Shown here in pieces: positions 6,175 through 11,246 of a stretch of DNA of 11,246 nucleotides (the first letter of the stretch is position 1; every line of letters begins with the position of its first letter). Source of the DNA: an uncultured Taibaiella sp. (GTDB lineage Bacteria; Bacteroidota; Bacteroidia; Chitinophagales; Chitinophagaceae); assembly GCA_946886975.1 (NCBI GenBank), contig CAMPJV010000056.1, positions 1 to 11,246 of the forward strand. Reading direction: 5' to 3'. A model generated the notes under the pieces. The model searched no databases and was not told the DNA's origin. It saw only the letters and a list, made by a program, of their open reading frames with translations. A program made the position numbers and the translations under genes.

Positions 6175-7563
6175 TTATTCAATATCCATCCTTATCCGCC
6201 AGTGCTTTGGCAGGTAATTGTTAAACCTGTTGCCAAGAGATTTTATCCATCCGAGTCCCAGCCCTTCATAGGTCATCAGCAGCCATCCTTTGTCTGTTAA
6301 GGGCATGGACATGTCTTCTCTCTTCAGGTACTTCAAGGCTTGCTCCCTGTTCAACTCCACTGCTTTCAAGGATGTTGACCGATCTATACTTAGCGCAATA
6401 TCATGTGCAGGGATCCATTCCCTGGCTGACGGCATACCTAGTGCCACTCCCGTTTTACGAAAGTATAGCTGCTTCTGTAGTATATGCCAGTCCGCCTCAT
6501 GGTCCGGTGCTATCGCGTGAAATGATTCCTTACTTGCTGGTATCACTATCAGATCTTCTCGGCTCAAAAGATAAGAACTCTGCTGCTTCGCCTTCGCGTC
6601 CGCTAACGATTTATACCTCAGATGCTTTGCTGACTCCGACTGTTCCTTCTTCCTTATCGATGCAATAAAAAAGCCCTCTCCCTTCACCTTATCAGGAAAG
6701 AATCTATATCCGGTTAATCCTCCATCCGATTCAGTGCTCGTTATCCCCCACTCTGCAGGTACATCCACGTTCAAAGTCTCTACATCATACTCGCTCCCTA
6801 GCCAGTCCAGTATCTGTTCATCTTCTTCAGGCGAGTAAGAGCACGTAGCATAGATAAGAATTCCATCTTCCTTCAGCGACGGCCATACATCAGCTATTAT
6901 TCTTTTCTGCCGCTGACTGCAAAGCTGTACGTTCGCTTCCGTCCAGTCCTCCAGCGCAGCCTGGTCCTTTCTAAACAGGCCCGAACCACTGCACGGCGCA
7001 TCTATAACGATCAGATCAAAATACCCACTGATCCTCCCAATGTCTTTGGGATCATTACTCGTCACCCAGTTATTGGTATACCCCCACCTCACAGCATTCT
7101 CCTCCAGTATGGTCGCACGCGATCGTATCACCTCATTGGATATAAGCAAAGAGCTATCATCCAGTAATGAAGCAAGTAACGTACTCTTCCCTCCCGGCGC
7201 TCCGCAAAGGTCCAGCACGCGCAGGTTCTTTCTCTCGGGAACTACAGCCCTTATCAGGTAGTCCAGGAACATAGAAGACGCCTCCTGCACATAATAAGCA
7301 CCTGCATGATAAGCCGGATCCAAAGTAAATACAGGACGCTCAGAGAGATACCTTCCCTGCGCACACCAAGGCACAGTTGAAGAGCTATGAAAACTATTCG
7401 ATTGTTTCTTAGGGTGAAGTCTTATCGAGGTCGCTGCCGGCAACTGGTGCGCAGCAATGAATGCATCTTCACTAAAGCCGGTTACTGTCTCTAGTTGATG
7501 AAGCAATATTGGCGGCAGTGATTTCACGCTGTGGTGCTTGTCTCCCGACTTGTCAGAACTCAA
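6175..7563 (-). CDS. RsmF-like rRNA cytosine-C5 methyltransferase (NOL1/NOP2/Sun family)
   Basis: The enzyme transfers methyl groups from S-adenosylmethionine to C5 of cytosines in RNA, most likely 16S rRNA by analogy with RsmF/YebU. The SAM-binding motif is DLCGAPGGK at 118-126. Motif IV is DAPCSGSG with Cys191, and motif VI is ATCSYSPEE with Cys241; these are the two cysteines used for release and catalysis in the family. A linker then leads to a C-terminal PUA-like domain (about 405-462) with LNREQALKYLKRED, KGWLLMTYEGLGLGWIK and NRFNNYLPKHWRI, the RsmF-type extension. At 462 residues it is close to E. coli RsmF in length. The longest frame starts at TTG (7563) and overlaps the purB stop by 11 nt. 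A GTG at 7527, just before KSLPPILL, is the likelier family start. Either way it is probably cotranscribed with purB. Confidence 0.9.
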   Translation of the reverse strand: MSSDKSGDKHHSVKSLPPILLHQLETVTGFSEDAFIAAHQLPAATSIRLHPKKQSNSFHSSSTVPWCAQGRYLSERPVFTLDPAYHAGAYYVQEASSMFLDYLIRAVVPERKNLRVLDLCGAPGGKSTLLASLLDDSSLLISNEVIRSRATILEENAVRWGYTNNWVTSNDPKDIGRISGYFDLIVIDAPCSGSGLFRKDQAALEDWTEANVQLCSQRQKRIIADVWPSLKEDGILIYATCSYSPEEDEQILDWLGSEYDVETLNVDVPAEWGITSTESDGGLTGYRFFPDKVKGEGFFIASIRKKEQSESAKHLRYKSLADAKAKQQSSYLLSREDLIVIPASKESFHAIAPDHEADWHILQKQLYFRKTGVALGMPSAREWIPAHDIALSIDRSTSLKAVELNREQALKYLKREDMSMPLTDKGWLLMTYEGLGLGWIKSLGNRFNNYLPKHWRIRMDIE

Positions 7564-8902
7564 ATGGAATACCTGTGTAGTTATGAGGGGTAATACTCTT
7601 TAGCTCCTTCTTCACCTTCGCCGGCAATTTCAGGGTATCAATAAACCTGTGTATATCTTCCTTGTTTATTCCCGCCTTGCCTCTTGTCAGTTCTTTCAGC
7701 GCCTCGTAGGGCTTGGGAAAGTTCTCCCTCCTCAGCACTGTCTGAATGGCTTCCGCCACCACTGCCCAGTTTTGCTCCAGGTCTTGCTTCATTTTGTCCT
7801 TGTTCAGCAGCAGCTTTCCAAATCCCTTCTCCAGCGATCGTAAGGCAAGGAAACTATGTGCCAGCGGCACGCCCACATTCCTCAGCACAGTGCTGTCCGT
7901 CAGGTCTCTCTGAAGTCTGCTAATAGGCAGCTTGGCCGAAAGGTGTTCATAGAGTGCGTTCGCAATACCAAGATTGCCCTCAGCATTCTCAAAGTCAATA
8001 GGGTTCACCTTATGTGGCATATCCGAAGAGCCAACCTCGCCCATCTTCAACTGCTGCTTAAAGTACTCCATGGATATATAAGTCCAGATATCCCTCGCCA
8101 GGTCAACAAGTATGGTATTGATTCTTTTCAATGCGTCAAACTGTGCGGCAAGGTTATCGTAATGCTCTATCTGCGTGGTATACTGCATCCGCTCCAGCCC
8201 CAGCCTGTCATTCACAAACTCATTCCCAAACTTCTCCCAGTTATTGTTCGGATAAGCTACATAATGCGCGTTGAAGTTACCTGTAGCGCCCCCAAACTTA
8301 GCTGCAAACGGTATATGCGATAGCTGCCTTATCTGCCCCTCCAGTCTTTCCACAAACACCATCCATTCCTTACCAAGAGTAGTAGGCGATGCAGGCTGAC
8401 CATGGGTCCTCGCCAGCATGGGTATGCCCTGCCAGTCCTTGGCCATCTTCTTCAGCCGCAGCACCACGTTCTGCAATGCAGGCAGGTACTGCTCTTCCAA
8501 AGCCTCTTTCCACAGCAGCGGTGTAGCGGTATTGTTTATGTCTTGCGATGTCAGCCCGAAGTGTACCCACTCAATGCTGTCACCTGCACCCAGCGCACAA
8601 AACGTCTCTTTCAGAAAGTACTCCACCGCTTTCACGTCGTGGTTGGTAGTTTTCTCTATGTTCTTTATCTGCTGCGCATCATCCTCGGTAAAGTTCTCAT
8701 AAATGCTCCTCAGGCTTTCCGGCTTCACTTTAGCAGGCAACTTAAACATCTTCCGCTCCGCCAGGAAGAGGAAATACTCCACCTCCACCCTCACCCGGTA
8801 CCTGATCAGTCCAAACTCAGAGAAATAAGGGGCCAGTACAGCCAGTTGCGACCTGTACCGTCCGTCAACAGGACTAAGGGCAGTAAGTGAGGTTAATTCC
8901 AT
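7553..8902 (-). CDS. purB: Adenylosuccinate lyase
   Basis: PurB carries out two eliminations in purine synthesis: SAICAR to AICAR plus fumarate, and adenylosuccinate to AMP plus fumarate, as a cytosolic homotetramer. The 449 residues follow the E. coli type, starting MELTSLTALSPVDGRYRSQL. Conserved active-site stretches are TTNHDVKAVEYF (85-96), HFGLTSQDINNTA (114-126), ARTHGQPASPTTLGKE (164-179, with His167 as the likely catalytic histidine) and the fumarase/aspartase-superfamily signature GSSDMPHKVNP (291-301), whose serine is the likely general base. The protein appears complete. The ATG at 8900-8902 matches the family N-terminus exactly, and a TATATTTG promoter box sits only 4 nt upstream of it. 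The 3' end overlaps the RsmF-like gene, so the two form a small operon. Confidence 0.96.
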   Translation of the reverse strand: MELTSLTALSPVDGRYRSQLAVLAPYFSEFGLIRYRVRVEVEYFLFLAERKMFKLPAKVKPESLRSIYENFTEDDAQQIKNIEKTTNHDVKAVEYFLKETFCALGAGDSIEWVHFGLTSQDINNTATPLLWKEALEEQYLPALQNVVLRLKKMAKDWQGIPMLARTHGQPASPTTLGKEWMVFVERLEGQIRQLSHIPFAAKFGGATGNFNAHYVAYPNNNWEKFGNEFVNDRLGLERMQYTTQIEHYDNLAAQFDALKRINTILVDLARDIWTYISMEYFKQQLKMGEVGSSDMPHKVNPIDFENAEGNLGIANALYEHLSAKLPISRLQRDLTDSTVLRNVGVPLAHSFLALRSLEKGFGKLLLNKDKMKQDLEQNWAVVAEAIQTVLRRENFPKPYEALKELTRGKAGINKEDIHRFIDTLKLPAKVKKELKSITPHNYTGIPFEF

Positions 8903-8906
8903 CTGG

Positions 8907-8914
8907 CAAATATA
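8907..8914 (-). promoter_or_regulatory. purB -7 box almost touching the start codon
   Basis: The minus strand reads TATATTTG, matching TAnnTTTG, and ends 4 nt before the purB ATG. With transcription starting about 5 nt beyond the box, the mRNA would be leaderless or nearly so. No TTTG occurs at the expected -33 position. The 14-bp neighbourhood is almost identical to that before xerD. Confidence 0.5.
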
Positions 8915-9061
8915 GATAGTACCTTTTAATTACTTTCATGCATCATTTCTCCCTGAGCAACCTCAAAGACTGGACAACCTGGCGCACCTTACTGACCGGT
9001 ATTTCGCACGCAGCTACAGGCGCTCAACAGTGCTGATACACCGAAGTACCATAGGAGTTGC
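8915..9061. other. Intergenic stretch between xerD and purB with no supported gene
   Basis: Together with the repeat array at 9062-9105 this forms the 240-bp gap between the two minus-strand genes. A 32-codon plus-strand frame (8938-9036) is present but has no ribosome binding site or recognisable product. I see no RNA gene or convincing terminator. Confidence 0.4.
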
Positions 9062-9105
9062 GTCTCTATAAGGTCTCTAAAAGGTCTCTGTAAGGTCTCT
9101 ATAAG
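9062..9105. repeat. Tandem array of four 11-bp units
   Basis: Four contiguous copies run on the plus strand: GTCTCTATAAG (9062-9072), GTCTCTAAAAG (9073-9083), GTCTCTGTAAG (9084-9094) and GTCTCTATAAG (9095-9105). Only one or two positions vary, all inside the A-rich part of the unit, while GTCTCT and the final AAG are invariant. The period is close to one helical turn. The array lies just downstream of xerD and upstream of purB. Confidence 0.9.
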
Positions 9106-9142
9106 GGTAGGTGTCCAAAACTGGCCCATTTGGCGGCAACAG

Positions 9143-10048
9143 CTACTTCCCGTACCGTGGATGGTATTTTTCCAGTGTGCTCCTCAGGTACGATCTGTCA
9201 AGGTGTGTATAGATCTCCGTGGTAGTAATGTTCTTGTGTCCCAGCATCTCCTGCACCGCCCGCAGGTCCGCCCCTGCTTCCACAAGGTGAGTAGCAAAAG
9301 AATGCCTCAATACGTGCGGGTGAATATTTTTCTTAATTCCAGCCTTCTCCGTAAGGTTCTTCAGTATCACGAACACCATCACTCTCGACAGTCCGCTGCC
9401 CCTCCTGTTCAGGAATAGTATGTCCTCCTGCCCTGGCTTTATCGTCTTCAGGTGAGTCCTCACATGGTCCTTGTACAGCTTTATCTGGTTCACCGCTGTT
9501 CCGCCTATCGGCACCAGCCGTTCCTTGTTCCCCTTTCCGATCACCTTTATGAAACCAATGTCCAGGTAAAGGTTCGAGATGTTCAGGTTTATCAGCTCGC
9601 TCACCCGCAGCCCGCAGCTATACAGCGTTTCAAGCATAGCCCTGTTCCGCTGTCCTTCCGGCGTACTATGATCTATTGCAGAAAACAACAGGTCTATCTC
9701 TGCAATGCTCAGGAAGTCCGGCAAGGTCCTGTGCAGCTTTGGCCCTTCCAGCAGCTCAGTAGGATCCTTTTTGATCACCTCTTCCAGCACCAGGTATCTG
9801 AAGAACGACTTCACCCCGCTTATCACCCGCGCCTGCGACCCAGCCGACAGCTCCAGCTCATTTATGTATTCCAGGAATTGCTGCAGATGGTTAAGCTCAA
9901 TACCCTGCACCGCCAATCCCTTGTTGGAAAATTTAAAGTAATCTGCCAGCAGTGCCACATCGTGCAGGTAAGCCTCCACCGTATTATCCGCCATCGACCT
10001 CTCCAGCTGCAGATATGCCTTAAACCCCTTTATATATGCTTCCCACAT
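9143..10048 (-). CDS. xerD: Site-specific tyrosine recombinase XerD
   Basis: XerD works with a partner recombinase at the dif site to resolve chromosome dimers before cell division. The 301-residue form has an N-terminal core-binding (SAM-like) domain, about 1-90 (FKAYLQLERSMADNTVEAYLHDV), and a C-terminal catalytic domain with the complete active site: Arg148 (LYSCGLRVSEL), Lys172 (GKGNKERLVPI), His245 and Arg248 (HPHVLRHSFATHL), His271 (LGHKNITTTEIY) and nucleophile Tyr280. I chose the ATG at 10046-10048 because the conserved MWEAYIKGF start lies there. A longer frame to 10135 would begin upstream of the likely promoter box and adds unconserved residues. Its full length, family fit and housekeeping neighbours argue against a phage or transposon integrase. 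Whether it plays the XerC or XerD role cannot be fixed without the partner. Confidence 0.9.
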   Translation of the reverse strand: MWEAYIKGFKAYLQLERSMADNTVEAYLHDVALLADYFKFSNKGLAVQGIELNHLQQFLEYINELELSAGSQARVISGVKSFFRYLVLEEVIKKDPTELLEGPKLHRTLPDFLSIAEIDLLFSAIDHSTPEGQRNRAMLETLYSCGLRVSELINLNISNLYLDIGFIKVIGKGNKERLVPIGGTAVNQIKLYKDHVRTHLKTIKPGQEDILFLNRRGSGLSRVMVFVILKNLTEKAGIKKNIHPHVLRHSFATHLVEAGADLRAVQEMLGHKNITTTEIYTHLDRSYLRSTLEKYHPRYGK

Positions 10049-10079
10049 GGTATTACTTCTTCGCGTCCTTGCCTGCACG

Positions 10080-10087
10080 CAAATATA
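10080..10087 (-). promoter_or_regulatory. xerD -7 box
   Basis: The minus strand reads TATATTTG (consensus TAnnTTTG), ending about 31 nt before the chosen ATG; the expected transcript start is near 10075. A TTG on the minus strand at 10102-10104 is only 14 nt upstream, which is shorter than the usual spacing. The box lies inside the longer alternative reading frame and so supports the shorter start. Confidence 0.5.
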
Positions 10088-10168
10088 GACAGCAGCCACT
10101 CCAATTCCTGTCCTCTTCCCGAAATATAAACACATGTTTCCTATCTTGTCAAAAATTCAGCACACCGC

Positions 10169-10597
10169 ATGCTTTCCCTCGCCATTATCAACGGCCCAAA
10201 CCTCAACCTCGTAGGCACCCGCGAGCCAGAGATCTACGGAAGCACCTCACTTAATGAATACCTGGAGTCACTCGCCAATCAATATCCCGGCATAACCCTG
10301 CAGACCTACCAGAGCAATATAGAAGGAGAACTTATCAACTACCTCCACCAGTGCAAAGGAAAGACTGATGGCATCATCATCAATGCCGGAGCGTACACCC
10401 ACACCAGCATCGCCCTCGCAGATGCTATTGCCGCAATTAACATCCCAACTATAGAAGTCCACATCTCCAACGTCCTCGCACGAGAAGATTTCCGAAAGCA
10501 CTCCTACATCGCCTCCAAATGCACAGGCAGCATCAGCGGCCTTGGCCTTGAAGGATATCGCCTCGCCATCGAGTTTTTCATAAAGGGAAATAAATAG
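10169..10597 (+). CDS. aroQ: 3-dehydroquinate dehydratase, type II
   Basis: The enzyme dehydrates 3-dehydroquinate to 3-dehydroshikimate, the third step of the shikimate pathway, as a cytosolic dodecamer. The 142 residues are full length for type II. Motifs in order: NGPNLNLVGTREPEIYG (8-24), the lid loop with Arg18 and the catalytic Tyr23; QSNIEGELI (48-56); INAGAYTHTSIALADAI (71-87); EVHISN (96-101) with the catalytic His98; and REDFRKHSYIA (105-115). The ATG is 120 bp from the divergent xerD start, so the two share an upstream region. A TATCTTG sequence at 10142-10148 is one base short of a -7 box. The natural stop is TAG, which matters when interpreting the amber codon in the permease gene. 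Confidence 0.96.
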   Translation: MLSLAIINGPNLNLVGTREPEIYGSTSLNEYLESLANQYPGITLQTYQSNIEGELINYLHQCKGKTDGIIINAGAYTHTSIALADAIAAINIPTIEVHISNVLAREDFRKHSYIASKCTGSISGLGLEGYRLAIEFFIKGNK

Positions 10598-10607
10598 CAA
10601 AACCACT

Positions 10608-10666
10608 GGCGCGAGATTTAGCGCAGCGCTCTCGTGTCTACCAAGAGCGGCAGTTTCCGACTGCCG
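10608..10666. repeat. Cluster of overlapping palindromes after aroQ (REP-like candidate)
   Basis: Three inverted repeats overlap here. CGAGA (10612-10616) pairs with TCTCG (10630-10634). CGCTCT (10627-10632) pairs with AGAGCG (10644-10649). CGGCAGT (10648-10654) pairs with ACTGCCG (10660-10666) around a TTCCG loop, a perfect 7-bp stem. Some arms are shared, so alternative folds compete. There is no T-tract after the last stem, so it is a weak intrinsic terminator at best. Compact chained GC-rich palindromes like this resemble dispersed REP elements moved by RAYT transposases, which is an inference from shape only. Confidence 0.5.
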
Positions 10667-10711
10667 AATAACCCACTCCCCACCTCCCCAATAACAGGCC
10701 GAATAAATTTA

Positions 10712-10744
10712 TTTGGTGGTTACAACAAGTGTAACGTAACTTTA
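10712..10744 (+). promoter_or_regulatory. Predicted blaI-blaR1 promoter
   Basis: TTTG at 10712-10715, a 21-nt spacer, and TAACTTTA at 10737-10744 (seven of eight positions of TAnnTTTG) fit the Bacteroidota promoter pattern. Transcription would begin near 10750, only a few bases before the ATG at 10758. The -7 box lies in the centre of the downstream operator palindrome. Confidence 0.5.
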
Positions 10745-10751
10745 CGTTACA
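10719..10751. promoter_or_regulatory. Probable BlaI operator: three GTTACA/TGTAAC half-sites
   Basis: GTTACA (10719-10724), TGTAAC (10730-10735) and GTTACA (10746-10751) are arranged so that the first and second form an inverted pair with a 5-bp spacer. The second and third sit in a longer perfect palindrome: arm TGTAACGTAA, centre CT, arm TTACGTTACA (10730-10751). BlaI/MecI/CopY regulators bind dyads containing TACA and TGTA, and this site contains those cores. It overlaps the predicted -7 box and ends 6 bp before the blaI start, as expected for autorepression. Confidence 0.7.
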
Positions 10752-10757
10752 AGACGT

Positions 10758-11138
10758 ATGAAACCAAAATCACTACCATCACTTACCAAAGCCGAAGAAG
10801 AGATCATGCAGATCATCTGGAGGCTCGAACGCTGCCTTGTCCGCGACATCATAGACCAATTAGGCCAGCCAGACATCCCTCACAGCACCGTATCCTCAGT
10901 CGTCAGGATACTAGAGAAGAAGGGGTTCGTTACCCACAAAGCCTACGGAAAGACCCACGAGTACATAGCTGTAGTATCTAAGGAAGAATATGCCCAGCAG
11001 AACGTAAAGAGCCTTATCAGCAAATACTTCGGAGGCTCCCCCAAACAACTCGTAAGCTTCCTCGTCCAGGAAAACAACCTCGACCTCAAAGAACTAAATG
11101 AATTGATGCAGTCACTCAATAAGTCTAAAAAGAAATAA
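10758..11138 (+). CDS. blaI: BlaI/MecI/CopY-family transcriptional repressor
   Basis: The 126-residue protein is a dimeric winged-helix repressor. The N-terminal part carries the family pattern LTKAEEEIMQIIWRL (9-23), VRDIIDQLG (28-36) and the recognition-helix segment PHSTVSSVVRILEKKGFV (41-58), followed by the wing (HKAYGKTHEYIAVVS). The C-terminal helices (about 75-122) form the dimerisation region. In Staphylococcus BlaI the BlaR1 pathway cleaves at Asn101-Phe102; here Ser100-Phe101 lies at the equivalent place, so it may be a protease target, which is inference. The next gene begins 1 nt after the stop and encodes a BlaR1-like protein, making a repressor-sensor pair. In Bacteroidota such pairs often control genes other than beta-lactamases, so the regulon is unknown. 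Confidence 0.9.
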   Translation: MKPKSLPSLTKAEEEIMQIIWRLERCLVRDIIDQLGQPDIPHSTVSSVVRILEKKGFVTHKAYGKTHEYIAVVSKEEYAQQNVKSLISKYFGGSPKQLVSFLVQENNLDLKELNELMQSLNKSKKK

Positions 11139-11139
11139 C

Positions 11140-11246
11140 ATGCTGCAGTACATCATCAACGCAAGTCTCATCTGGCTCTCCTGCCTCGTCATTTATGATC
11201 TGTTACTGCGCAGGGAAACCTTCCACCAGTACAACAGGGCCTACCT
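11140..11246 (+). CDS. BlaR1/MecR1-like M56 membrane protein, N-terminal fragment
   Basis: The ATG lies 1 nt after the blaI stop and the frame stays open to the window edge, giving 35 complete codons. The peptide begins MLQYIINASLIWLSCLVIYD, a membrane helix, and continues LLLRRETFHQYNRAY. This combination of a first helix followed by RETF...NR-Y is typical of Bacteroidota M56-family (BlaR1-like) proteins. Their complete form has several membrane helices, a cytoplasmic zinc metalloprotease motif and a variable extracellular part, all outside this window. Paired with BlaI, it would sense an envelope signal and trigger loss of the repressor. Confidence 0.8.
   Translation, partial: MLQYIINASLIWLSCLVIYDLLLRRETFHQYNRAY

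Noticed and set aside
8402..8890. Plus-strand frame of 162 codons opposite purB
   Set aside because: It is antisense to a strongly conserved enzyme, and its composition follows from the purB codons.
8938..9036. Plus-strand frame of 32 codons (starts MHHFSLSNLKDW) between purB and xerD
   Set aside because: It is short, has no ribosome binding site or promoter box and no recognisable family, so it is listed only as intergenic content.
9062..9105. CRISPR array
   Set aside because: The units are 11 bp and contiguous without spacers, and no cas genes are nearby.
9143..10048. Tyrosine recombinase as evidence of a mobile element or integron
   Set aside because: The protein is full-length XerD type, with all catalytic residues and housekeeping neighbours. 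No direct-repeat attachment sites, cassette genes or tRNA are present.
10049..10135. Extended N-terminus of XerD (29 extra residues)
   Set aside because: The extra residues (starting MCLYFGKRTG) do not fit the family, and a TATATTTG promoter box lies inside them.

Overview
This window looks like an ordinary chromosomal segment of a Bacteroidota bacterium, probably in or near the Chitinophagaceae. Three things point there. The primary sigma factor is the short form without region 1.1 that begins [15 protein letters not shown]. Several genes are preceded by Bacteroidota-type promoter boxes (TTTG about 20 nt from TAnnTTTG) instead of TTGACA/TATAAT. The gene families (two-domain LysM protein, multi-PAS kinase, BlaI followed by a BlaR1-like M56 protein) are typical of that phylum. 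The taxonomic call is inference from remembered family sequences; no search was run.

Layout. 1-1356 (minus strand): an LptF/LptG-type permease interrupted by an in-frame amber codon, then a small START/SRPBCC-fold protein, with an intrinsic terminator between them. 1504-2543 (plus): the housekeeping sigma factor rpoD with a near-perfect promoter and its own terminator. 2651-5086 (plus): a soluble hybrid of an unrecognised helical N-terminal region, three PAS domains and a histidine kinase core, preceded by a three-armed set of inverted repeats. 5096-8902 (minus): a secreted LysM/RlpA-like envelope protein, an RsmF-like RNA m5C methyltransferase, and purB, the last two overlapping. 8903-9142: an intergenic stretch with a tandem array of four 11-bp units. 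9143-10048 (minus): the XerD-type tyrosine recombinase. 10169-10597 (plus): aroQ. 10608-10666: a cluster of overlapping palindromes. 10712-11246 (plus): a BlaI-family repressor with its presumed operator/promoter and the beginning of a BlaR1-like M56 sensor protease, cut off by the window edge.

How the genes work together. Most are independent housekeeping units: LPS export (lptF), transcription (rpoD), RNA methylation, purine synthesis (purB), chromosome dimer resolution (xerD) and the shikimate pathway (aroQ). The clear regulatory module is blaI-blaR1 at the right edge, where three GTTACA/TGTAAC half-sites overlap the predicted promoter immediately upstream of blaI, which suggests autoregulation. 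I found no defence system, prophage, insertion sequence, CRISPR array, tRNA or rRNA.

The observations most worth following up are the amber codon inside the permease gene (the frame stays open and homologous-looking after it), the mutually exclusive hairpins before the sensor kinase, the blaI operator geometry, the palindrome cluster after aroQ, the 11-bp repeat array, and a purB promoter box so close to the start codon that the transcript would be nearly leaderless.
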